Source: an uncultured Eubacterium sp. (lineage in GTDB: Bacteria; Bacillota; Clostridia; Oscillospirales; Acutalibacteraceae). Taken from it: 7,714 bases of DNA. Position numbers and translations under genes: made by a program. The stretch covers positions 1 through 7,714 of the forward strand of contig CAMFQI010000046.1 in NCBI GenBank assembly GCA_945980015.1, given 5' to 3'. Below, in pieces: positions 1-5,616 of the stretch. The notes beneath the pieces were generated by a model that was not told the origin of the DNA, did not search any database, and saw nothing but the letters and a program-made list of their open reading frames with translations. Every line of letters begins with the position of its first letter. The stretch's first letter is position 1.

Positions 1-3
1 GGC

Positions 4-33
4 GGGCGAACCGCAGTTCGCCCTAGTCGTTTT
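4..33 (+). terminator. GC-rich hairpin, possible terminator of a gene left of the window
   Basis: GGGCGAAC (4-11) and GTTCGCCC (16-23) form a perfect 8-bp stem with a CGCA loop. Only four T residues (30-33) follow, after a 6-nt gap, so this is a weak fit to an intrinsic terminator. It could instead be a processing or regulatory hairpin. Confidence 0.3.
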
Positions 34-45
34 AAACCCCTTAAC

Positions 46-99
46 TAACTGTTACAGTTACTTACTGTTATATACAGTAAGAACTATCAAACAGTAAGT
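46..99. repeat. Cluster of ACTGT/ACAGT palindromes, operator-like
   Basis: TAACTGT (46-52) and ACAGTTA (54-60) form a 15-nt palindrome around T53. CTTACTGT (61-68) and ACAGTAAG (74-81) form a second inverted repeat with a 5-nt centre, and a third half-site ACAGTAAGT lies at 91-99. Closely spaced palindromes sharing the ACTGT/ACAGT core are typical of binding sites for a dimeric repressor. That role is inferred; no repressor gene is in the window. Confidence 0.45.
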
Positions 100-124
100 A
101 TTATATAAGTTATCCTTTGACAAC

Positions 125-155
125 CTCACTATCGTTCGGTACGCCTAACGGCGTA
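125..155 (+). repeat. 31-nt hairpin-bearing repeat, copy 1
   Basis: This segment is 24/31 identical to 296-326. It contains an ACGCC-TAAC-GGCGT hairpin (141-154). All seven differences between the copies are transitions. Function unknown. Confidence 0.6.
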
Positions 156-295
156 ATATATAACTCTCAATTTTTATTAGTTGTGGAGGTGGTTATTTTT
201 ATATCCTTTTTTCACACGATTTTTGTACTTGTTACAATTAGTCTATATGTTATACAGGTAGCAAACCTAATTTCCCTTTGGAAACAAGGGACGTC

Positions 296-326
296 TTCGC
301 TACCGCTCGACACGCCTAGCGGCGTA
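296..326 (+). repeat. 31-nt hairpin-bearing repeat, copy 2
   Basis: This is the second copy of the repeat at 125-155, 171 nt downstream in the same orientation. Its hairpin is ACGCC-TAGC-GGCGT (312-325). The stem bases are identical in both copies while the loop and flank have drifted. Confidence 0.6.
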
Positions 327-422
327 TAACTAAACAGGTAGAATACGTTATTTCTCATAGCCATGTCAATAAATTCCCAAAATACCAGTTTTGCCCATAA
401 CAGCGTGGATTGGCACACTTTC

Positions 423-478
423 AAAATTATATTCGTCCATCGCAAATCAATATTTTAAGCTAAAATTTTATATTCGTA
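423..478 (+). repeat. AT-rich direct repeat just upstream of gene 1
   Basis: AAAATTATATTCGT (423-436) is echoed as AAAATTTTATATTCGT (463-477 region), about 41 nt apart and immediately before the ribosome binding site of gene 1. It could be paired promoter elements or regulator sites. No good -35 box was found at standard spacing, so no sigma-70 promoter is claimed. Confidence 0.3.
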
Positions 479-483
479 TACAG

Positions 484-493
484 AGGAGATGAT
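484..493 (+). promoter_or_regulatory. Ribosome binding site of gene 1, containing a decoy ATG
   Basis: AGGAGATGAT matches the full-length Shine-Dalgarno consensus AGGAGGTGAT at 9 of 10 positions. Placed against the consensus, it leaves 7 nt before ATA at 497, the same spacing as for the genes at 1375 and 6847. An ATG at 489-491 lies inside the site and opens only a three-codon frame (M-I-V-stop, 489-500), so it cannot start the gene in the normal frame. Confidence 0.55.
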
Positions 494-496
494 TGT

Positions 497-1375
497 ATAA
501 GCCAATTTGCAATAATAGACATCGAAACGGGTGAGGTTATTCCTGCAACCCGTGACAACATTAAAAAACTTACTTGCGCAACAAGATGGTCACCCGCCAA
601 ATCAGCTTCCGACACATTGCCCGAGCCACCCAAGGTCAAGCGAAAAGCTCGGATGTCACGAATTAATAAAGGTTCATATATATACATGACCGTGTACGAC
701 TCCCAATTGTTTATGCCCGACTATCCCCCTGCTGACATTGCCAGACTTGTTAGGCTTGCGCTTAGAATAAACTGGCAAGGACAGTTGCCTGAAAATACAT
801 TCGACGTTAATTTTATCCAAAAGGAATTAGGTGTTGTTCAAGTGACGGCTTACAAATTCCTGCAATTCGTCAAATTAAATTTTGGCGAAACCTTGGATAA
901 GGTGGAAGATAATTTGGAAGATGTCCTCTTTAAGGGTTCGCCACGCACTTTTAAAGATATTGGCTCAGGCGCACGAGGCGTGAAAATATATGCCGATGGT
1001 TATCTGGAGGCTTACAGTTATGATGGTCAATATGATAGGACAGCGTTAGGGTGTTTACTGAAACTTGCGCCCTATATCAATAGAAGTATTAACACTTTAT
1101 GTAAGTACGTTAATCGAAGCGGAGCAAATCGTACAAGCCCTTTAGGTGTTGATGAACTTGCGGAAATTCTTTCCATGAAACCAAAGTATTTTAGGGAGCG
1201 AATTTTTCCGGCGTGGAAGAAGATTCTTATCAATACCAATGGTGATCTGCAACCGATCGTCAAGAACATTGGTGGTGCGTTTGTGGTAAACCCTGCACTG
1301 ATGACTGCCACGAAGTACGACGCTCCCGTGTGGGAGTATTTCTTAGACAAGAAATTTAACAAGGAGGATTATTAA
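497..1375 (+). CDS. Winged-helix/HTH-type phage DNA-binding protein (replication or transcription regulator)
   Basis: The frame from ATA at 497 encodes 292 residues; the first conventional start is TTG at 617 (252 aa). I favour 497 because of the strong Shine-Dalgarno at 484-493 and because codons 2-40 read as real protein: an N-terminal SQFAIIDIETGEVIP, then a basic linker KVKRKARMSR. TTG 617 has no ribosome binding site. The middle resembles Gram-positive phage/plasmid HTH proteins: a helical segment with IARLVRLAL, a likely helix-turn-helix at about residues 104-125 (IQKELGVVQVTAYKFL), an LFKG motif, and LGCLLKLAPYINRSINTLC near the centre. Members are annotated as replication-initiator-like or regulatory; the role here is not decided by sequence. 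The stop overlaps the polymerase start (TAATG), implying translational coupling. By context it could assist or regulate the neighbouring polymerase. Confidence 0.7.
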   Translation: MSQFAIIDIETGEVIPATRDNIKKLTCATRWSPAKSASDTLPEPPKVKRKARMSRINKGSYIYMTVYDSQLFMPDYPPADIARLVRLALRINWQGQLPENTFDVNFIQKELGVVQVTAYKFLQFVKLNFGETLDKVEDNLEDVLFKGSPRTFKDIGSGARGVKIYADGYLEAYSYDGQYDRTALGCLLKLAPYINRSINTLCKYVNRSGANRTSPLGVDELAEILSMKPKYFRERIFPAWKKILINTNGDLQPIVKNIGGAFVVNPALMTATKYDAPVWEYFLDKKFNKEDY

Positions 1376-3318
1376 TGGCGTTAGATAAATTCTATAACAT
1401 TTACGGATTGGATACTTCCGCTTTCTATTTCGATGACGAAATCGAGTTGAGCCGCAAGCTTGACAAGGCAAAGCGAATCAAGAGCAGATGCAAGAAGCGA
1501 CAGAGTGCCCGACTGAGTTCAAGCGGTGATGACAACCGCAAGGAGTTGGCTCGTAAACAGAAGCGAACATTAAAGCGTATCAACCGTATCATTCGTGACA
1601 CGAAGGCCGAGCTTAAGGAATTGTTATCCTCCCGTGTTGGGTCTGAGCGTGCGGTGCGCCCCGAAGCGTTTGTGCCCAGCAACATTATCTCCACCTTCGA
1701 CTCTGACCTTACACGGTGTTTTGAGTTAAAGCCTGATGTGGTCAATGAGGAGATAATCGTCGTGCAGGTATATTTCTTCGATGTGGCTTATGGGTTGGCT
1801 ATAAACGGCTTTACCCACGATGGTCACAAGTATTGTTACTTCTCGTCCAGTGCGGGGCAGATACGAACCAAGAAGATGGTCTTTGTGCGTGAGGATATTT
1901 TGAACCGTGTGTGGAATCGCCTGACCTGTGGTCTTACCGTTGAGAGGATAAACGAGCTTGGTGGCGTGAACCCTAACAAGTATCTTGCGTATCTGGCGTT
2001 GTGCAATTCTGCCACCGATGAATGGAAGGGATTTAACATCGACAAGGTAATTGTCGTAGAGGATATGGAAACTGTTGTTCACGGCACTGTGGATTTTATT
2101 GACGACAAGGATTATTCGATTAATCGGCGGGATACAGACTTGACGCTCACTCAGACCGATGGTGTGGGTATGGCACGTAAAGATGTAATAAAAAGCAATC
2201 GAATGTTTCGTGCGCCTTGGATGAAGGGATTACTTGCGAGGTTTGCGTTTGACGACCTTATACGTGAGAAGGGTTGGTCGCCAATTGTCAAGGATATATA
2301 CGGTACGGAACACGATGTGCTGGCCGAGGACATTGAGGTAATACTGACCAAAAGTCAGTTTAAGATGTGGTCGTACTTCGACTCGTGGGAACAGTACAAG
2401 GAAAACTTTAAGAAGTATGGCTGCTCGGCGGGATATTGCAAGGTTGAGGAAGAACGTATACCATTTGCAAAAATAAACTATCAGATGCTGCAAACGCTGA
2501 CTGACATTACCGACAGGGAGCTTTACAAGATTGCCGAGCGAAGCATCAACACGCTCAATAATATTTCGTCTAATAAATACACGATGCTGAAGACCTTTGG
2601 TATAGTGCCACAAAATACGAATATGAGTACATTTCAAAAGTGCTTAAAGTTATATCCCGAATTGCTGGCTGACCCATATACCAGAGAAACGTTGCGCAAG
2701 GTCAAGAGGTCGATGGAATATGAGGTGTGGTCTGGCAAGCTGGAGATATTCGGCAAGTATACGTTTATCGTTCCCGATATGTATGCGTTCTGTGAGTATA
2801 TGTTCGGCGGCATTACCGAGCCAAAGGGTTTGCTGGCGGACGGTGAAGTGTATTGCAGTCTGTTCCCCAATTCCCCTAAGCTGGATTGTCTGCGCTCCCC
2901 TCACCTGTATAAGGAACACGCTGTGCGGAACAATGTTGCTGTCGAGGGTAAGGATACGGAGTGTGCCAAGTGGTTCGATTCCAAGGCGTTATACATAAGC
3001 ACTCACGACTTTATATCGAGGATTCTGCAATGTGACTTTGATGGAGACACGTCATTGGTCGTTGCGGACAAGACACTCATAAGCGTGGCGGAGAGAAATA
3101 TGGAAGGTATCGTGCCGCTGTTCTACAATATGGCTAAGGCTCCTAAGTGCGAGATAACCAAGGAGGTTTTATTCAACGGTCTTATCGCTGCATTTACGGG
3201 TGGCAACATCGGCACGTACAGCAATAGCATAAGCAAGATATGGAATTCGGGCAAGGTAACTGATGAAGCAGTCAAAGCCGTCAAGTGGCTTTGCATGGAC
3301 AACAATTTTGTGATCGAT
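1375..3318 (+). CDS. YonO-family single-subunit DNA-directed RNA polymerase, exon 1 (residues 1-648)
   Basis: This is the first exon of a phage RNA polymerase of the YonO/QDE-1-like two-barrel family, which makes RNA with one polypeptide rather than the multisubunit host enzyme. The start is ATG 1375 with AAGGAGG 7 nt upstream. The N-terminus (about residues 20-90) is basic and probably coiled. The catalytic double-psi-barrel signature is intact: LQCDFDGDTSLVV, with Asp554, Asp556 and Asp558 as the magnesium ligands of DxDGD. Before it are family motifs GEVYCSLFPNSPKLDCLRSP and YISTHDFISRI. After it come IVPLFYNMAKAP, GGNIGTYSN and ISKIWNS. The reading frame hits TAA at 3319-3321, but these bases are the first three of the intron; the protein continues at 4508. 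The joined product is 904 aa, close to the roughly 900-residue length I recall for SPbeta YonO. Confident on family; the promoters it serves cannot be read here. Confidence 0.9.
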
Positions 3319-3331
3319 TAACTTATAGTCG
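3315..3331 (+). other. 5' splice site and P1 helix of the group I intron
   Basis: CGAUUA (3315-3320) pairs with UAGUCG (3326-3331) around an ACUUA loop. The pair U3318-G3328 is the U-G wobble that defines a group I 5' splice site, so the exon ends at T3318 and the intron begins at T3319. The guide strand is GUCG. Confidence 0.8.
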
Positions 3332-3449
3332 CCTTACGCAGTAATGCGTATTGAATAATTCGGTGAACCTGCAAATGCAGGGTGTCAGCTTAACGTTTAG
3401 TAGACATAGGAAATGATGTTGAGTAAGCTGGCTAACAGGGAAAATCTAA

Positions 3450-4262
3450 GTGTGCAATTATAACAAAATGGTTTTTATAGACAAGGAAATATTTAAAGAT
3501 AAAATCGGCATTTATCTTATTGAGAACAAATTGAACGGTAAGGTTTATATCGGACAAACATCTATGCGATTCTACAAAAGATTCTTGCATCATCGTTGGA
3601 AATTGAGAAATAACGCTCACGACAATAAAATGTTACAAGAAGATTACAATACCTTTGGAGAATCTGAATTTCAATTTAAAGTCATAGAGGTTTTAGATAA
3701 AACAAGTAACGAGTTCGATACATTGGAGATAAAATACATTGAGGACTATAAAACACAATGCGGTGTTTACAACATTCAAAAAGGAGGTAAGAAATCGGGG
3801 ATGACCGGTGTTGCAATGAGCGAGTCTACTAAGAAGAAAATCGGAGATAAGAATAAGATTAATATGACAGGGCGAAAAGCTTCTGAGAAAACGAAGAAGA
3901 AGATGTCTGAGTCAAGAAAAGGGCTAGTACGAAAAAACCTTTGTAAACTCTCAGACGAGTTAGCTCGTAACATAAAAGAAATGTTGATGGATGGACAAAG
4001 ACCATCAGAGGTTGCCAAAGCGACCGGCGTGGATTATAGGATTGTCAACAATATATTTTCAAACAACACTTATAAACACGTAAAGATAAACGGTTGGGAA
4101 GACTTCTACGAACATAGACCTAAATACCTTCATTCTCCAAGAGTTCTTAGTAAAACACAAATAGAAGAGATTAAGCATTTTAAGGAATGCGGTTATACTG
4201 ATAAGCAGTTAGCAGAGATGTATGGTGTGAGCCGAGATACCATACGTTTATATAAAAATTAA
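3450..4262 (+). CDS. GIY-YIG homing endonuclease (intron-encoded, I-TevI-like nuclease domain)
   Basis: The 270-aa product cuts intronless copies of the polymerase gene so that the intron is copied in by repair. GIY is at residues 20-22 and YIG at 33-35, followed by Arg44 (FYKRFLHHRW), Glu93 (LEIKYIEDY) and Asn108 (YNIQKGG). Spacing and order match the I-TevI catalytic residues, including 15 residues between Glu and Asn. Residues 115-160 hold two NUMOD3-like repeats (MTG..xSExTKKKxxxxxK). Two HTH-like DNA-binding segments follow: about 167-225 (IKEMLMDGQRPSEVAKATGV) and the C-terminal 234-270 (KECGYTDKQLAEMYGVSRDT). The start is uncertain: GTG 3450 has a weak AGGG 9 nt upstream, and ATG 3468 has no clear site. 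GTG 3450 lies in the P6 pairing of the ribozyme. The gene fills nearly the whole P6 loop, ending 10 nt before the 3' P6 strand, and is visibly A-richer than the exons, as expected for an invading gene. Confidence 0.93.
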   Translation: MCNYNKMVFIDKEIFKDKIGIYLIENKLNGKVYIGQTSMRFYKRFLHHRWKLRNNAHDNKMLQEDYNTFGESEFQFKVIEVLDKTSNEFDTLEIKYIEDYKTQCGVYNIQKGGKKSGMTGVAMSESTKKKIGDKNKINMTGRKASEKTKKKMSESRKGLVRKNLCKLSDELARNIKEMLMDGQRPSEVAKATGVDYRIVNNIFSNNTYKHVKINGWEDFYEHRPKYLHSPRVLSKTQIEEIKHFKECGYTDKQLAEMYGVSRDTIRLYKN

Positions 4263-4306
4263 CAACCATTAATGCACATATGACAATCCTGTGCTTTGAA
4301 AGAAGT

Positions 4307-4507
4307 GCAACGACTATTCCATTGGCGTTGAGATACGCAACAGAAGTAGGGGCAGAGTGAAATTCTCTGCCGGGTGAGAATCCCTTAAATCGAAGTGCCG
4401 AACACGGAGAAATCCTTAATACCTATGAATTGACATAGGGTGATGATATAGTCTACTCCGTTCACGTAATGTGAAGTTAAAGTATTGCGAAAGCAACGGT
4501 AGAAAGG
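4307..4507 (+). ncRNA. 3' catalytic core of the group I ribozyme (P7 to 3' splice site)
   Basis: This segment holds the guanosine-binding P7 helix (4312-4317 with 4448-4453), P8 and the IA-type extra helices between them. These include GGCAGAG (4351-4357) with CTCTGCC (4365-4371) and CCTATG/CATAGG. After P7 come a TTCAC/GTGAA hairpin and a TTGC-GAAA-GCAA hairpin. It ends with G4507, the terminal guanosine of the intron. P3 and P8 could not be assigned base by base. Confidence 0.8.
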
Positions 4508-5278
4508 TATGCTAAAACGTTATATAAGCCACAAGCTCCCGATGATGTCAAGTCTATTATCAAGAAATACACAGACAAGAAACTTCCTCATTTCTTTATC
4601 TATGCAAAGGAAAAGGAAGAAGGTCAGGTGGAAGCGATAAATCGTTCTTGTGTCAACAGGCTACGAACTATGATACCAAGGAAAAGTTTGAAGTTCAAGT
4701 TCGATGGTATGAGCGAGTTTGATTACCGTACTCTGATGAACGATCCTAATATCAGGATAGACACAAGGGTTACAAAGAAGTTTGCCGCTCTCAGCAGAGA
4801 ATATAAGTTTAACTACAACCTCAATAACAATAATGACAACGAACAATACATTGCAAGCTATATTCGTAAGAGTATGCTGGACACGGGTTATCCTGAAAGT
4901 GATATTGTGGATATACTTGTCAAGGAACTGTTCGGCGTGCGTAAGACTAAGAAGAAGTTGGTGTTCTGGAGTTGCTATGGCGATGTGGTGCTTGGGAACA
5001 TTCAGAAGAATATTGACAGTAGATTTACTACTTGCAATTATTGCGGTGCAAGGTTTTACAAGCAGCGAAAGGAAGAGATGGTTTGTCCAAAATGTAAAGA
5101 TAAGAGTTTAGAAAAACCAAAGACTAAGGCTTTGATATGCGTTGATTGCGGAACACCATTTGAGGTTAAGAACTCGAATACGAGGAGTGTTCGCTGTTTA
5201 AACTGCCAAAAGGCAATTTATAAGGAACGAAGTCGAGTATCAATGTTAATGTTAAGAAAATCTAAGCTAAAATCCTAA
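4508..5278 (+). CDS. YonO-family RNA polymerase, exon 2 (residues 649-904), with two C-terminal zinc ribbons
   Basis: The second exon begins TAT GCT AAA ACG (YAKTLYKPQ), in frame with exon 1 after intron removal. It continues with family motifs PHFFIYAKEKE and INRSCVNRL. Gene finders that ignore the intron would start this piece at GTG 4628 and lose 40 residues. The end carries two CxxC-type zinc ribbons: Cys824/827 with Cys841/844, and Cys859/862 with Cys878/881, followed by a basic tail (YKERSRVSMLMLRKSKLKS). The second ribbon (CVDCGTPFEV...RCLNCQK) is a common motif in Firmicutes phage proteins. Tandem ribbons at the end of the polymerase could contact DNA or a partner; that function is inferred. 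No ribosome binding site precedes this exon, which fits translation only from spliced RNA. Confidence 0.88.
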   Translation, partial: YAKTLYKPQAPDDVKSIIKKYTDKKLPHFFIYAKEKEEGQVEAINRSCVNRLRTMIPRKSLKFKFDGMSEFDYRTLMNDPNIRIDTRVTKKFAALSREYKFNYNLNNNNDNEQYIASYIRKSMLDTGYPESDIVDILVKELFGVRKTKKKLVFWSCYGDVVLGNIQKNIDSRFTTCNYCGARFYKQRKEEMVCPKCKDKSLEKPKTKALICVDCGTPFEVKNSNTRSVRCLNCQKAIYKERSRVSMLMLRKSKLKS

Positions 5279-5290
5279 AACCACGCATCT

Positions 5291-5350
5291 ACGTCGTTTG
5301 CGGGCATTTCACTATTTATCAATAATTAGCGAATACCCCGCAAACCACGT
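5291..5350. repeat. Long GC-rich inverted repeat with AT-rich loop
   Basis: ACGT-C-GTTTGCGGG (5291-5304) pairs with CCCGCAAAC-C-ACGT (5337-5350): 13 base pairs broken by a single C-C mismatch, with a 32-nt AT-rich loop. It starts 12 nt after the polymerase stop codon. No U-tract follows, so it is not a standard intrinsic terminator. An RNA-stabilising or processing hairpin, or a protein-binding site, are alternatives. Confidence 0.6.
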
Positions 5351-5380
5351 ATCTATGGGATTTGTTGCACATTCAACGAT

Positions 5381-5406
5381 TTTTAAAAATACCCCCATTA
5401 AGGGGG
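5381..5406 (-). terminator. C5/G5 hairpin with a U-tract only in the minus-strand sense
   Basis: CCCCC (5392-5396) and GGGGG (5402-5406) form a hairpin with an ATTAA loop. Read on the minus strand the stem is followed directly by TATTTTT, the shape of an intrinsic terminator. On the + strand the next T-run is about 20 nt away. No minus-strand gene is present in the window, so the role (terminator against antisense transcription, or simply a hairpin) is uncertain. Confidence 0.35.
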
Positions 5407-5434
5407 AACTTATAAAGTCCTCTACTATTTTTTA

Positions 5435-5444
5435 AAGGATTGAT
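5435..5444 (+). promoter_or_regulatory. Ribosome binding site of the 55-aa gene
   Basis: AAGGATTGAT resembles AAGGAGGTGAT with one base missing. Placed against that consensus it leaves about 7 nt before ATA 5449. The TTG at 5440 lies inside the site, directly abutting AAGGA, so it cannot use it. Confidence 0.45.
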
Positions 5445-5448
5445 AATT

Positions 5449-5616
5449 ATAATAACCATATCAAAAGAGGAACGTGACTACCTAAAAAATAAGGACAGCA
5501 AGATATTCTGTGTTACAGTTGGCAAGAATAAAAAGCCGTCCGCAAAGACTTATTACGCTGAGGATACCGCTAAAGTAAAAAGACTGATCAAAGAGTTTAA
5601 CGGAGGACGCTGCTGA
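5449..5616 (+). CDS. Small basic phage protein, 55 aa, apparent ATA start
   Basis: The frame reads ITISKEERDYLKNKDSK..., then a hydrophobic strand IFCVTVG and a Lys-rich stretch, ending in LIKEFNGGRC. I do not recognise a function; the ISKEE start and small basic layout resemble short uncharacterised proteins common in Firmicutes phages. There is no ATG or GTG upstream in frame. TTG 5440 overlaps the Shine-Dalgarno, ATT 5446 is too close to it, and ATA 5449 sits at the usual spacing (ATA 5452 is an alternative). The stop overlaps the start of the next gene (TGATG) and the GGAGGA for that gene lies within this coding sequence, so the pair should be translationally coupled. Coding reality is supported by the overlap and protein-like composition. 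Confidence 0.6.
   Translation: MITISKEERDYLKNKDSKIFCVTVGKNKKPSAKTYYAEDTAKVKRLIKEFNGGRC

Larger units (their letters stand above)
1..496. other. Non-coding, repeat-rich leader upstream of the gene cluster
   Basis: No reading frame here has a credible ribosome binding site or a protein-like sequence. A 70-codon frame at 117-329 is hydrophobic but lacks a Shine-Dalgarno sequence and is built partly from the two 31-nt repeats. The stretch contains a perfect GC-rich hairpin at the left edge, small palindromes at 46-99, two copies of a hairpin-bearing repeat, a CCCTT/AAGGG hairpin (274-278 with 286-290), and an AT-rich segment just before gene 1 (421-480). It is likely the regulatory region for the + strand cluster. 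No promoter has both boxes well matched: TTGACA at 117-122 is a perfect -35, but the bases at the expected -10 spacing (TACGCC) are poor. Confidence 0.6.
3319..4507 (+). mobile_element. Group I (IA-type) self-splicing intron with homing endonuclease gene
   Basis: This 1189-nt intron interrupts the polymerase between Asp648 and Tyr649. Boundaries follow group I rules: the upstream exon ends in U3318 (U-G pair in P1) and the intron ends in G4507. Splicing restores the conserved reading ...NNFVID-YAKTLYKP. Visible helices: a hairpin TACGCA/TGCGTA (3335-3340, 3345-3350; P2 position), CCTGC/GCAGG near 3370 (P5 region), a P6-type pairing GUGUGCA (3450-3456) with UGCACAU (4273-4279), and P7 GACTAT (4312-4317) with ATAGTC (4448-4453). 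Around P7 are the classic R (GTGCAACGACTAT) and S (GATATAGTC) elements. Hairpins at 4351-4371 and CCTATG/CATAGG just before P7 fit the extra P7.1/P7.2-like helices of subgroup IA, as in T4 td. A TTGC-GAAA-GCAA tetraloop hairpin lies near the 3' end. The element moves by endonuclease-driven homing into intronless alleles. Confidence 0.9.
5279..5448. other. Intergenic regulatory region after the polymerase gene
   Basis: This 170-nt gap separates the polymerase from the next gene pair. It holds a long inverted repeat (5291-5350), a loose direct repeat beginning CCACG(C/T)ATCTA(C/T)G at 5281 and 5345, a small GTTG/CAAC hairpin (5365-5368 with 5374-5377), and a C5/G5 hairpin (5392-5406). No promoter with good -35 and -10 boxes was found. 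Confidence 0.5.

Noticed and set aside
117..145. Sigma-70 promoter from TTGACA at 117-122
   Set aside because: At 16-18 nt spacing there is no acceptable -10 box.
117..329. 70-codon hydrophobic frame with a TTG start
   Set aside because: It has no ribosome binding site and much of it is the two 31-nt repeats; the hydrophobic middle follows from T-rich DNA.
1375..3321. Polymerase truncated by a nonsense mutation at 3319
   Set aside because: The stop consists of the first three intron bases; exon 2 continues the protein in frame after the intron.
4628..5278. Independent gene starting at GTG 4628
   Set aside because: The frame is open and family-conserved back to 4508, where it joins exon 1 across the intron, and there is no ribosome binding site.
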